Of a stretch of DNA of 64,000 nt, positions 25,563-34,577 are shown one piece after another. Numbering within the stretch: the stretch's first letter is position 1; every line of letters begins with the position of its first letter. The notes below the pieces were generated by a model that did not search any database, had not been told where the DNA came from, and saw only the letters and a list, made by a program, of their open reading frames with translations. This stretch comes from G963664835 sp965220775. Its GTDB lineage: Bacteria > Chloroflexota > UBA6077 > FW602-bin22 > JBCLEL01. A program made the position numbers and the translations under genes. Location of the stretch: the NCBI GenBank assembly GCA_965220775.1, contig OZ244845.1, forward strand, positions 2,790,001 to 2,854,000, read 5' to 3'.

Positions 25563-26076
25563 GGTTTGTACCTAGCAGACTTCCTGGTGAGGCCAAGGAA
25601 CTGGATGCACCTTCTGACCAAGTCTTCGGCGGATCTACCGGAGCGGGCGTCCGACCCAAGAAGAAACCGTGCCTCAATTCTACTGACCAATCGCCCATGC
25701 CGGTTGCCGCCGGCACACCAGGGTATGAAACTTGGGCGCGCCCACGCCTCCCTCAGGATTCCGGCCCTGACCCTCACCCCAACCCTCTCCCTGCGGGAAA
25801 GGGAGATTTGGCTCCTTTTGTTGTCGGTTCCGTTGGAAGAGGTTCGGCATCGCGCCGGCCGCGCCTCTCCAACCGGTGGGCTGGCTGGGAACAAGCCCCA
25901 TCCCTACATTTTTCTGTGTCGACTATCGAGTGTCCATATTGGGCAGGCGGTCGTTGGCGTCGCGTGCCTGTACCGGGATCTATCTTCGTACCAAGTCAGC
26001 AGGAACGACAGATTGAGGAATATCCGCATGCGCCTGGGCCTTATCTGCGATCTGAACGAGGGGGCAGGACTACAGA
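25563..26076. other. Intergenic region with a diverged repeat copy
   Basis: No gene is supported in these 514 bases. The GC-rich headpiece lies at 25687-25721 and a longer, diverged element copy at 25722-25992. Open frames across it read repeat sequence and do not resemble proteins. Confidence 0.55.
25722..25992 (+). repeat. Dispersed MITE-like element, copy 3 (diverged, long)
   Basis: About 271 bases between GGTATGAAAC and TCTTCGTACC. The interior keeps GCTGGGAACAAGCCCC and CCCTACATTTTT but the left half is replaced by a CCCTCACCCCAACCCTCTCC stretch and its complement-like GGGAAAGGGAG, absent from other copies. The headpiece just before it is TGCCGGTTGCCGCCGGCACACC. Confidence 0.6.
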
Positions 26077-26565
26077 TTATCCCGATGCCGTCGCCATTGC
26101 CACGTTTATGGCCTCGACCTCCTCCTCAGTCAGAATGTGGGTTGATTTCCCGGCCACAACCTCCTTTGCAAACATTCTGCTCGCGGACCTGGAGAAAAGC
26201 GAGCTGAGGACTATGCCGGTTCCCTCGGCGTCGAGCAGTGCGACCACGAAGCTTTGATCGCCGCCGGCATCCTCGAAGGGATTGAATCGTATCAACCCAA
26301 GACGTTGGATAGGGTTTCGCGCTGACATCGTGAGGTCCTCAGTCAGGGCGGTCACGTCTTCGACGCGCCTGGTATTTGTTTCCACCGCGTCCACGTAATG
26401 ATACAAAGCGTCTTCGAGGTTACCTTCTTCGAGCCCATCCGTAAGCGAATTCAAGACTTGTCGGAAGCGGGAAACTCGCCATTGTAAGGCGATCAGCCAG
26501 ATCAATAGAACGGCGATTATCACTACAAGAATCACCAACAATATAGAATCGTCTACAGGAAGCAA
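26077..26565 (-). CDS. DUF4446 family membrane-anchored protein
   Basis: A 162-residue protein with one N-terminal transmembrane helix (about 7-28), a short coiled region (LNSLTDGLEEGNLEDALYHY) and the DUF4446 domain: LGLIRFNPFEDAGGDQSF, VALLDAEGTGIVLSSLFSR and SHI-like GKSTHILTEEEVEAI. Function is unknown; the family is widespread in Firmicutes and Chloroflexi. TTG 26565 is chosen because GGAGGG lies seven bases ahead; an in-frame TTG five codons earlier would put that sequence inside the gene. It is divergent from otsB. Confidence 0.85.
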   Translation of the reverse strand: MLPVDDSILLVILVVIIAVLLIWLIALQWRVSRFRQVLNSLTDGLEEGNLEDALYHYVDAVETNTRRVEDVTALTEDLTMSARNPIQRLGLIRFNPFEDAGGDQSFVVALLDAEGTGIVLSSLFSRSASRMFAKEVVAGKSTHILTEEEVEAINVAMATASG

Positions 26566-26580
26566 CTCTATACCCTCCAA

Positions 26581-26938
26581 TTATCTGAGTCGGCGACCGC
26601 ACACCCCGGCCCTCAAACACTCCTGACCGGAGCGCCGCGCCAGACGCGGTCATGGGCGCACCGCAATGATTCAGATAGAGTTCACGGCAGCTTGTTACAA
26701 CCCATGATAATAGAACCCGGAGCCGGGAGTACGTTCAACACCGGGCGATAAGCGTCTATCCAGACCCTGCGTTGCAATACTTGAACATTGTCACAAACCG
26801 TCGCAACATGGAATAGCGATATTATACGCGTCTCGCGCCCAGCACTGAATTTACCAGAGCCGATAGCTACGAGCCGTTATAGGTAGAACCCGGACCACTA
26901 TTTCAAAGAGATTCGACAAGTAAGTAAGAATCACGAGT
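26581..26938. other. Divergent promoter region between DUF4446 gene and otsB
   Basis: No gene is seen in these 358 bases. On the minus strand an exact TATAAT (26821-26826) lies 17 bases from TTCAGT (26844-26849), a plausible promoter for the DUF4446 gene. On the plus strand TTGTCA (26788-26793) lacks a good -10 partner. No structured RNA is evident. Confidence 0.4.
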
Positions 26939-27745
26939 TTGCCTCAACCACTGAATCGAGCGCTCTCCCAGGCTCGAAACGCCTTGAGTTGCCGTCCGGC
27001 CGGGCTTTTCTCCGATATCGATGGCACCATCAGCGCGATCGCGCCAACGCCGGCAGAAGCGGAAGTCGACCTCCGCTGCCGGGATGCGCTCAGGGCACTG
27101 TCGCAAAGGCTCAGTGTAGTTTCAGTAGTCTCTGGTCGTTCGGCCTCTGAAGCTCTATCAATGGTTGGTCTGCCCCAAATCGTATACATAGGAAACCACG
27201 GCTTGGAGACTTGGGAGAACGGTGAGCTAAGCGTAAATGAGGGCCTCAGCTACTTCAGCGAGTTCCTGCGAGGGTTCTTGGAAAAGCTGCGCCCCTCTAT
27301 CGACATCCAAGGCATGCTAATTGAAAGCAAAGGCGCTACCGCGTCGATTCACTATCGAAGGGTAGCCGACCCCATCGAAGCCCGAAGAAATATTCTCGAC
27401 GCGATTGGGGCAAACAGGTCCAACGAATCCTTCCGAGTCACCGAGGGGCGAATGATCGTCGAGATCAGGCCTCCAATAGAAGCAAACAAGGGCACGGCAG
27501 TCACGGGCTTGGTTCGCCGGAATGGATTGGAGGGCGCCGTCTATCTAGGAGACGACTGGACCGATCTAGATGCTTTCAGGGCACTCCACAGGCTCGTACA
27601 ACAGTCGGACCTCAAAGCTCAGGCCTCAATCGCCGTGAAGGGAAATGAGTCGCCGCCTGAGGTATTGGCCGGGGCCGACGCGACAGTAGAGGGGGTCGAG
27701 GGGACTGCCGACCTACTCCAGACGCTCTGCTGTGAGCTAGGCTAA
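26939..27745 (+). CDS. otsB: Trehalose-6-phosphate phosphatase
   Basis: Removes phosphate from trehalose 6-phosphate, the last step of OtsAB trehalose synthesis. A HAD-type protein of 268 residues: motif I is LFSDIDGTISAIAPTP (nucleophile Asp in SDIDGT), motif II Ser in VVSGRSA, GNHGLE follows, and motif IV is YLGDDWTDLDAFRAL. The Lys of motif III is probably in the EANKGTAV stretch. The start is TTG 26939. The gene converges with otsA, overlapping it by nine bases at the stops, an unusual arrangement for two genes of one pathway, which would forbid co-transcription. Confidence 0.92.
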   Translation: MPQPLNRALSQARNALSCRPAGLFSDIDGTISAIAPTPAEAEVDLRCRDALRALSQRLSVVSVVSGRSASEALSMVGLPQIVYIGNHGLETWENGELSVNEGLSYFSEFLRGFLEKLRPSIDIQGMLIESKGATASIHYRRVADPIEARRNILDAIGANRSNESFRVTEGRMIVEIRPPIEANKGTAVTGLVRRNGLEGAVYLGDDWTDLDAFRALHRLVQQSDLKAQASIAVKGNESPPEVLAGADATVEGVEGTADLLQTLCCELG

Positions 27746-29350
27746 GAACGAGGCTCTTCTGGCCGCCTGTTCTTGTTCTTGCGCGACCTGGCGCAGATCG
27801 TGCAGTTGTTCGTCCACCCACCAATCCAAGTCCTCGCTTTCGACACTTCTACGAAGCGCTCGCGATTGGGCAAGTCTCTCAATCATCGGCATCTCTAACG
27901 CCCTTTCGAGCGCATTCGACGTCTCTTCGACATCGCCCGGCGAGACAGTGAGGGCGTGCCTACCCAACTGATAGTGAGCGCCAGTAGCCTCGGAGAGAAT
28001 GAGCACAGCGTTCTTCTCGCTTACAATGACCGATTCCTTCGAAACCAAGTTCATGCCGTCGAGCACCGAATTCGCCAAGAACACGTCGGCGAGCCGCATG
28101 CCAGCAATAGCTTGGAGTAGATTGTTCTCGTAGTACACCTCTATGGGCTTCCAACCTGGTTTTCCGAAGCGCTTGTTCGCATCGTCAACCAGCCTGAACA
28201 CGCGGTCCTGGTACCTTTGGTACTCCGGAATCTCTGAGCGAGAAGGAACCAAGAAGGCAAGGAACTTAACCTGACCGATAAGGTCCGGCCGGCGCTCAAG
28301 AAGCGAGCAATACGCCTCAAAGCCTCGGACGATGTTCTTCGACAACTCAAGTCGGTCAACACGCACAATTGTCTGTTGCTCGCACACCGGACGCAGCTTG
28401 GCGACGTACCCTTCGCATTCAGGGGAAAAGGCAACCCTCCTAAGTTCGTTGACGTCGACTGAGATAGGATAGACCTTGATCCGGACAGAATGTCCCCGGT
28501 ACCGCACGATCCTATTGTGGTAATCGATGTTGGCGCCCTCCAGAAAATCCTCGCAGGTGTTGAGGAAATTGCGAGCGAACTCCTGGGTTTGGAAGCCGAG
28601 CACATCCGCCTGGCAAAGACTCTCGACTATTGCGTGTCGCATGTAATGAGGAATGAGCAGCCAATAGTTTGGCGCCGGCCAAGGAGTGTGAATGAAATGA
28701 GACAGAATTGCTTCTGGGCATCGTTCCCTCAGGAAACCGGGAACTAAGTAAAGCTGATAATCCTGCAGCAACGTGAATGGCGTCAGTCCACCACGGCTTC
28801 TAACTGCCAACGGCGCTAACGCCTCAGCTACAGCTCGGTTTACGACTACGTAGCCATCCTTGTAGGCCTCATGTGCCTTGGCGTCGATCTGGGGACCGTA
28901 GGCCGCATTCCACAGATAGTGATGGATGAACCAAAGGATCGGATTGCTGAAAACATTGTAATGTCGGTGCAAAACCTCTTCCGGCACCGCTACGAACTTG
29001 TGATCCAAAGATCGAGGCAAGAAATGGGGTCTTGGCAAATCCGGCCGGCTGGCGGCAAGCCGATCCTCGTCGGACATCGCGGCGCTCAACCAAGTCACGG
29101 CGGTATTGCGCGATAACGCTGCAAGGGCGGACACCACTCCGCCGGCCGCCCTCCTCGGCTCCAACCCACCGCTTTCGTTCAAAGCATAGTCGACCGGGCC
29201 ACGATTCGAGGCAAGGATCAGTTTTCGATTGGCTAAGACTTCTCGCCTAAAATCCGCATTGGGACTACTGTGAGTTGGGGTTGAAAGGCTCGGATCTTCG
29301 GCCATCGGTCCCATTCCTGCAGCGCATCCCGCCGCTTGGGAAGATTTCAT
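27737..29350 (-). CDS. otsA: Trehalose-6-phosphate synthase (GT20)
   Basis: Transfers glucose from a nucleotide sugar to glucose 6-phosphate to form trehalose 6-phosphate. The 537 residues include LILASNRGPVDYAL near the start, LQDYQLYLVPGFLRE, HFIHTPWPAPNYW, VDRLELSKNIVRGFEAY (the phosphate-binding Arg/Lys pair) and LDGMNLVSKESVIV (nucleotide-sugar contacts). The C-terminus has the usual helix. The first 30 residues are poorly conserved and lack a ribosome site; an ATG at 29305 is an alternative start. Trehalose suggests osmotic or desiccation protection. Confidence 0.92.
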   Translation of the reverse strand: MKSSQAAGCAAGMGPMAEDPSLSTPTHSSPNADFRREVLANRKLILASNRGPVDYALNESGGLEPRRAAGGVVSALAALSRNTAVTWLSAAMSDEDRLAASRPDLPRPHFLPRSLDHKFVAVPEEVLHRHYNVFSNPILWFIHHYLWNAAYGPQIDAKAHEAYKDGYVVVNRAVAEALAPLAVRSRGGLTPFTLLQDYQLYLVPGFLRERCPEAILSHFIHTPWPAPNYWLLIPHYMRHAIVESLCQADVLGFQTQEFARNFLNTCEDFLEGANIDYHNRIVRYRGHSVRIKVYPISVDVNELRRVAFSPECEGYVAKLRPVCEQQTIVRVDRLELSKNIVRGFEAYCSLLERRPDLIGQVKFLAFLVPSRSEIPEYQRYQDRVFRLVDDANKRFGKPGWKPIEVYYENNLLQAIAGMRLADVFLANSVLDGMNLVSKESVIVSEKNAVLILSEATGAHYQLGRHALTVSPGDVEETSNALERALEMPMIERLAQSRALRRSVESEDLDWWVDEQLHDLRQVAQEQEQAARRASFLA

Positions 29351-29963
29351 CGTGCGGATGGATATCTAAACGACCAACTCGGAAAACCACACGCGTGAGG
29401 GTAGGATTAGACTTGCCAGGGCTTGTCAAAGACTCAACTGTCCCTGTCAGAAGCGATCAGAAATCTCCGGCATTTCGGCTCGAACCTTGCCCGGCAGACT
29501 GGGGAACAGCCTCTGTTCGCCTTCGATTCTAACACATACTGCATCGGAGATTGGAGTTTCGTCGACGCCGTCGTCGGCGTTTCAGTGTAGACGTAGCTCG
29601 TGGTTTCTCGATTGCCGTTTTTCCGCAAGGCCACATTTGGAAGATGGAATTGGCCGGACGCCAATCCGTACAACCGGGGCAGGGTGCCCACCGTCCCCTT
29701 GACTGGGGGCGAGCCCGAGCGCTACATTTCCTACCCCCACTATCGGCTGTAAATTCACGGTTCGGCGAGCTTAGGGTGCGAGGAGGCGTCCTCGAGGCTG
29801 ATTGAGCCGTCTGTTTTCGCGCCGAACGTCGGTCAATACTCCCGTGTTGAAATTGAGGGCCTGCCGGAGCGATCAAATATATGCAGTTTCCGCTGGAAAC
29901 CCGGATAATATTGCGGTCATCTTACTCATCACTCAACACGAGAACATATAATTTCGAATCAAG
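29351..29963. other. Intergenic region with a repeat fragment
   Basis: This stretch of 613 bases between divergent otsA and tsaD has no gene I can support. The only recognisable feature is a fragment of the dispersed element at 29704-29756. Transcription signals for both flanking genes must lie here, but none stands out. Confidence 0.45.
29704..29756 (+). repeat. Dispersed element fragment
   Basis: TGGGGGCGAGCCCGAGCGCT, then ACATTTCCT and ATCGGCTGTAAATTC in the same order and spacing as the core hairpin, GCGCTACATTT and CGGTCTACAATTC of copies 1 and 2. No clear terminal repeats remain, so this is a decayed copy. Confidence 0.5.
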
Positions 29964-30995
29964 ATGCGTGATCGACCTCAGATGTTCAACAAAGAAAGCC
30001 TGGTGCTCGGGATCGAGACTTCCTGCGACGAAACCGGCGTCGCCGTCGTAGCCGGCGGTCAACGGATCGTAAGCAACGTAGTCGCATCGCAGATAGAAAT
30101 CCATCAACGTTTCGGTGGCGTGGTACCCGAAGTAGCATCGCGCCAGCACATCCTGGCGATGACCCCGACACTCCGGCGGGCCCTGGCTGATGCCGGCATC
30201 GGAATCCGAGACCTCTCCGGGGTAGCGGTAACTTATGGTCCTGGTCTAGCCGGAGCATTGTTGGTTGGGGTCAACGCCGCAAAAGCGATTGCCTTTGGCA
30301 GCGACCTGCCGTTGATAGGCGTTAACCATATCGAGGCGCATATCTACGCAAACTGGCTGACCGGCCAAGAGATACGTTTTCCCTTGATATGTTTGATCGT
30401 ATCAGGCGCCCACTCTGACTTAGTTCTGATGGAGGACAACTGCCGCTACCGCCTGCTCGGCAGAACACGCGACGATGCCGCCGGCGAGGCATTCGACAAG
30501 ATCGCGAGGATGCTGGACCTCGGATATCCAGGCGGGCCGGCTATAGAACGACTGGCAAAACAAGGCCGGGCGGGAAAGGTCGTATTTCCCAGGGCTTGGA
30601 TGGGCGACAGCTATGACTTTAGCTTTTCCGGGCTCAAGACGGCAGTTCTAAGGTTCGTTGAGCAGGTGGATGATCACCCGGATACGGTTACGCGGGCAGA
30701 TATTGCGGCGGGGTTCCAAGAGGCGGTGGTCGACGTGCTCGCATCCAAAACGGCCCGGGCCGCCGAGGAGTACGACGTAGAACAGGTATTGTTGGCCGGA
30801 GGCGTCGCAGCCAATCTTGCCCTCCGTGAAAGGGCATCGGCAGCGGTGGGCAGGAATGTGATCTATCCACCATTGAATCTGTGCACAGACAATGCGGCGA
30901 TGATCGCCGCCAATGGCTTCTTTCAATTGCAGTCGGGGATTCGTTCAAGTCTCGATCTGGACGTGGCGCCCGGCCTCCGCATCAGCGACGAATGA
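29964..30995 (+). CDS. tsaD: tRNA N6-threonylcarbamoyladenosine synthase subunit TsaD
   Basis: Catalyses transfer of threonylcarbamoyl to A37 of ANN-reading tRNAs with TsaB, TsaE and TsaC, none of which is nearby. The 343 residues show the ASKHA fold: VLGIETSCDETGVAVV, the metal-binding HxxxH in GVNHIEAHIYANWL, VSGAHSDLVLM, LDLGYPGGPAIERLA, FSFSGLKTAVLRFVEQ and LLAGGVAANLALRER. A second ATG at 29982 (MFNKESLVLG) is equally good as a start; neither has a clear ribosome site. It is an essential housekeeping gene. Confidence 0.96.
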   Translation: MRDRPQMFNKESLVLGIETSCDETGVAVVAGGQRIVSNVVASQIEIHQRFGGVVPEVASRQHILAMTPTLRRALADAGIGIRDLSGVAVTYGPGLAGALLVGVNAAKAIAFGSDLPLIGVNHIEAHIYANWLTGQEIRFPLICLIVSGAHSDLVLMEDNCRYRLLGRTRDDAAGEAFDKIARMLDLGYPGGPAIERLAKQGRAGKVVFPRAWMGDSYDFSFSGLKTAVLRFVEQVDDHPDTVTRADIAAGFQEAVVDVLASKTARAAEEYDVEQVLLAGGVAANLALRERASAAVGRNVIYPPLNLCTDNAAMIAANGFFQLQSGIRSSLDLDVAPGLRISDE

Positions 30996-31133
30996 AGCCG
31001 GCCAAATCGAGCTTGGAAATTGCTCCAGTGCCGGCTAAACTGGGCAGCAGTTCGCCGGTATGAACACTGTGGTCGTGCTCAACGAACAGCGGCCAAACTC
31101 GGAACTCAAAGTCATACACAGAGGTAAGATCAC

Positions 31134-31598
31134 ATGGCCAAAAACTATTGGATGCTTGTCAGCTCGTCCGAGAATTTCGAGACTACCAGAGCGCACGGGT
31201 TCACGATACAGGGAATCAAGAAGCGGCATCGGAAAAAGGCGCAGGCGATGCAACCGGGCGACCGGGTACTCTACTACTGCACGAAAGTAATGGGATTCGC
31301 CGGCACGGCATCCATCACTTCTGAGTACTTTGAAGATTATGCCCCCATCTGGGCCAGCAAGAAAGACGGCGAGGACTACCCATTTCGCTTCCACATAAGC
31401 GCGGGCGAGAGTTTGCCAACCGGCGAGTTCGTGAAAGCAGAATCGCTCCTGGGGCAGCTGCAGTTCATAAAGAAATGGCCGGAGAAGCATTGGAAACTAG
31501 CTTTCCAAGGCAATGTCCACTTGCTGCCGGCGGACGACTTCGAGACTGTCGAGAAAGCGATAGCCGAAAAGAGTAGGACGCTGGCAGGAATCAGCTAG
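31134..31598 (+). CDS. EVE domain protein (PUA-like)
   Basis: A 154-residue single-domain protein of the EVE family, a PUA-related fold thought to bind modified nucleobases in DNA or RNA. Marks are KNYWMLVSSSENFETTR at the start, KAQAMQPGDRVLYYCTKVMGFAGTA in the middle and FIKKWPEKHWKLAFQGNVHLL near the end; the Trp and Tyr residues of the binding pocket are kept. AGAGG lies nine bases before the ATG. It converges with glpD, the two genes sharing the palindrome CTAG as stop codons. EVE proteins often accompany restriction or modification genes, but none is nearby. Confidence 0.88.
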   Translation: MAKNYWMLVSSSENFETTRAHGFTIQGIKKRHRKKAQAMQPGDRVLYYCTKVMGFAGTASITSEYFEDYAPIWASKKDGEDYPFRFHISAGESLPTGEFVKAESLLGQLQFIKKWPEKHWKLAFQGNVHLLPADDFETVEKAIAEKSRTLAGIS

Positions 31599-33313
31599 AG
31601 ACGCAAGCCGGCGGCCGAAACGGCGCCTTCGCCAAGAACGGCGCCAGGGTCGAACTGCATTACTTCCGCATCGAAGGCCGCCAACTCGGCCTGAATCTCC
31701 GCATGCGACCATCCGAGTTCGCTTGCCATAATGGAGACCACACGACGAGCAGCCGCCCTTCCTTGGTCCTTGGCGAATAGCACGACGTGTGTCCGGCGCG
31801 CCAGGACATCGACGAGGCGCATGGCCATTTCGTTGCGAACCGCGTTGACGACTTCGGCACCGACGTAGGGCAAACCTGGCTCGATAGGCTCGGCCAACTG
31901 CGGATCCGCGGCAGCGATTTCCCATACCTGTTCCCACCAACTCCCATAGGTTTGGTATAGGTGCACGGCAGTGGCCAACGGCGCCTCACCAGCCAGATCG
32001 CTCTCAAATCCCCATGCGCCGGGACGGCCAAGGGCGCTACTCAATGGCAGTCCACGGGTGGGTGACTTGGGCCTCTTTCTCAATATTCCCGACCTATGAA
32101 GCCTTTTCACGGTCTGATCGACGACCTTGCTAGCCACCCTACGATACGTGGTGAGTTTACCTCCGGCTATACCAATCACGCCGGGACAGAGGTCAAAGAT
32201 ACGTTCTGACCGGGAGATATCCGAAGTCGAGCGTAACTTGTCCGAAGCGATCAGCGGCCTTAACCCCGCTTGGACGCTGATGATCTCATCAAATCCGACC
32301 TTAGCCGCGGGAAACACCTCATTAGTCAGGTCCACGAGATAACGAACATCCTCGCTTGAAGCACGCGGTTGGTCCAATTGACCCTCGTAATACGTGTCGG
32401 TAGTCCCGATCAAAGTCCCTTGCAACCAAGGGACCACGAACATCAGCCGCCGGTCCGGCGTCGGCGCCACAATCGCGTTCTTCGTGCTGAATCTGCCTGG
32501 AGGCAATACCAGGTGCACCCCCTTCGACGGTTGCAACCGCGATTCATTGTTTGGTGCGGCCTTCCCGGCCAACTCGTCAAGCCAGACGCCCGTCGCCAAT
32601 ACAGTCTGCCGGGCCGATATAGTAAAGTCTGCGCCGCCCAACTCGTCCCTGGCCTCGACCCCAACTACCTCCCCCTGAAAGCGAGCGAAATCCATCGCCG
32701 ATACGTGACTGGCAACGACGGCGCCCCAGGCTACCGCCGACTTGAGCGCCTCGAGTACGAGCCGGGCGTCGTCGGTTTGGGCATCGTAATAGCGAAACGC
32801 CGCGCGCAGACCCTCGGGGTTCAGCATCGGCACTTCCGCCAGCGCCCGTTCAGGCGGCAATTTATTGTGGCGAGGCGTGCGCCTAAGGCCGGCTAGGAGA
32901 TCGTAAATCCACAACCCGGCGCTGAGCCGGAGGGTCTCGATGCGGCTGTCGTAGACCGGGAAGACGAATGGCAGCCAACGAACAAGATTGGGCGCCAATC
33001 TGCGAAGGAGCAGATATCTTTCGGAAAGGGCCTCGCGGGTCAATCGAAATCGAAACTGGGAGAGATATCGCAGGCCCCCATGGATCAGCTTGGTAGATCT
33101 ACTGCTGGTTCCACTGGCGAAGTCAGATCGATCGATTAGAGCGACACGGAGTCCGCGAGCCGCCGCATCAAAAGCTATTCCGGCGCCGGTGATTCCCCCT
33201 CCTACGACTAGGAGGTCGAAATCCTCACTGGAGAGCGTCTCAAGATTCGCCGCGCGGTCCCCCAGCGACGTTGGTGGACGCGGTTCAATGCGTGGTTTGC
33301 GTCTGAGTCTCAT
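31595..33313 (-). CDS. glpD: FAD-dependent glycerol-3-phosphate dehydrogenase
   Basis: Oxidises sn-glycerol 3-phosphate to dihydroxyacetone phosphate at the membrane, passing electrons to quinone. The 572 residues include the FAD-binding LLVVGGGITGAGIAFDAAARG, the family signature SGTSSRSTKLIHGGLRYL, VPWLQGTLIGTTDT, and the C-terminal helical domain with GGKLTTYRRVASKV. An Arg- and Pro-rich extension of about 25 residues precedes the FAD motif. It completes glycerol catabolism with glpK in this window. It is divergent from recO, across 210 bases containing a small inverted repeat (ATCATT-TGAAT-AATGAT at 33483-33499). Confidence 0.94.
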   Translation of the reverse strand: MRLRRKPRIEPRPPTSLGDRAANLETLSSEDFDLLVVGGGITGAGIAFDAAARGLRVALIDRSDFASGTSSRSTKLIHGGLRYLSQFRFRLTREALSERYLLLRRLAPNLVRWLPFVFPVYDSRIETLRLSAGLWIYDLLAGLRRTPRHNKLPPERALAEVPMLNPEGLRAAFRYYDAQTDDARLVLEALKSAVAWGAVVASHVSAMDFARFQGEVVGVEARDELGGADFTISARQTVLATGVWLDELAGKAAPNNESRLQPSKGVHLVLPPGRFSTKNAIVAPTPDRRLMFVVPWLQGTLIGTTDTYYEGQLDQPRASSEDVRYLVDLTNEVFPAAKVGFDEIISVQAGLRPLIASDKLRSTSDISRSERIFDLCPGVIGIAGGKLTTYRRVASKVVDQTVKRLHRSGILRKRPKSPTRGLPLSSALGRPGAWGFESDLAGEAPLATAVHLYQTYGSWWEQVWEIAAADPQLAEPIEPGLPYVGAEVVNAVRNEMAMRLVDVLARRTHVVLFAKDQGRAAARRVVSIMASELGWSHAEIQAELAAFDAEVMQFDPGAVLGEGAVSAAGLRL

Positions 33314-33523
33314 GAGCAGGCTCCAACTCCATCTCGATTATACCAACAGTACAAATCCGACTGAAGTTTGACCGCGACTTCGACGCGAAAACACGCGGCG
33401 GCCGCCTCGCTAGGTAAACGTCAGAGAAGATATGCCTGCCTCGAAAGGTTTATTAGACGACACACACGCTTCTTGCTCGGTTATCATTTGAATAATGATC
33501 GAGTGGAAGGCAAGAGTTGATCT

Positions 33524-34318
33524 ATGCGCAGGTCCACCACCTACCGCGCTGAAGCGGTAGTCCTCCGGCGCCATGACTTTGGTGAAACGGACAGGATCCT
33601 AACTCTCTATACGCCCACACATGGCAAGCTGCGCGCAATCGCAAAGGGCGTTCGCCGGATAACCAGCCGGAGATCCGGCCATATCGAGCTGCTAACCCGA
33701 GTCAAAGTGTTTTTGGCCCGCGGACGCGAGTTAGACATACTCACCCAAGCGGAGACAGTTGAGGCCTATCGCCCACTCCGTGAAGACCTGTACCTGACCG
33801 CTTGCGGCTACTACGTGGCGGAGCTCGTAGATCGGGTTGTGGCGGACCGCATCGAAAACCCGCGGCTATACGGCCTGCTGGTTTCGACGCTCGAACGCCT
33901 GGCAACTGACCGCCGGCCGGAAGTTGCCCTGCGACACTTCGAGCTACATCTAGTTCGCGTCATTGGGTACGAGCCGGTGTTACACCGATGCGTCATCTGC
34001 TCGACGAACCTGTCCCCGGGGACTCATCTATTTGCGTCAGAGGAGGGAGGCACGGTATGCGGCGGGTGTGCCGCCAGGACACCGGGCGCACTTTCGTTGA
34101 GTTTGAACTGTCTAAAAGCGCTCCGTTGGCTATCGCAAGATGACTACTCAGAGGTCTCCCGTCTGCGCTTGAGTTCGGAATTGTCTCGTGATGTCACAAG
34201 AATCCTGCACTCATACTTGCGCTATGTAGTCGAAGACGAAATCAGGTCCGCATCGTTCATCGACTTAGTCAAAGCCTTGAGTGCACTGAAACCCAACACG
34301 AACGATCTTTCGGCGTGA
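33524..34318 (+). CDS. recO: DNA repair protein RecO
   Basis: Loads RecA on SSB-coated DNA with RecR and anneals single strands in recombinational repair. The 264 residues have an N-terminal OB fold (YRAEAVVLRRHDFGETDRIL through GKLRAIAKGVRR), a helical bundle, and a four-Cys zinc motif (CVIC and CGGC, about 155-180). The length and order fit the family. The ATG at 33524 lies about 12 bases after GGAAGG. Confidence 0.93.
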   Translation: MRRSTTYRAEAVVLRRHDFGETDRILTLYTPTHGKLRAIAKGVRRITSRRSGHIELLTRVKVFLARGRELDILTQAETVEAYRPLREDLYLTACGYYVAELVDRVVADRIENPRLYGLLVSTLERLATDRRPEVALRHFELHLVRVIGYEPVLHRCVICSTNLSPGTHLFASEEGGTVCGGCAARTPGALSLSLNCLKALRWLSQDDYSEVSRLRLSSELSRDVTRILHSYLRYVVEDEIRSASFIDLVKALSALKPNTNDLSA

Positions 34319-34577
34319 CTCTGTGGCAGCCTCATCTCCATGATTGCCGTCTAGATATTTGGCGATCTAACGGCAACAGCACCAGGTGGGAATCGAGAAT
34401 TTCGACGGAATATGGGCTGAGCGAACAAGGACTCGCTGATATAATTGTGCGCGCGTGACAAACGCCACTCCGTCGAATGTGATCGGTCCTGTAGATAGCG
34501 GACCAAGCGTGCCCTATATTGTGCGCGGAGCATCAAATGCCCAGCCGGCTTGATCCTAGATTCGCACCCAACAATCA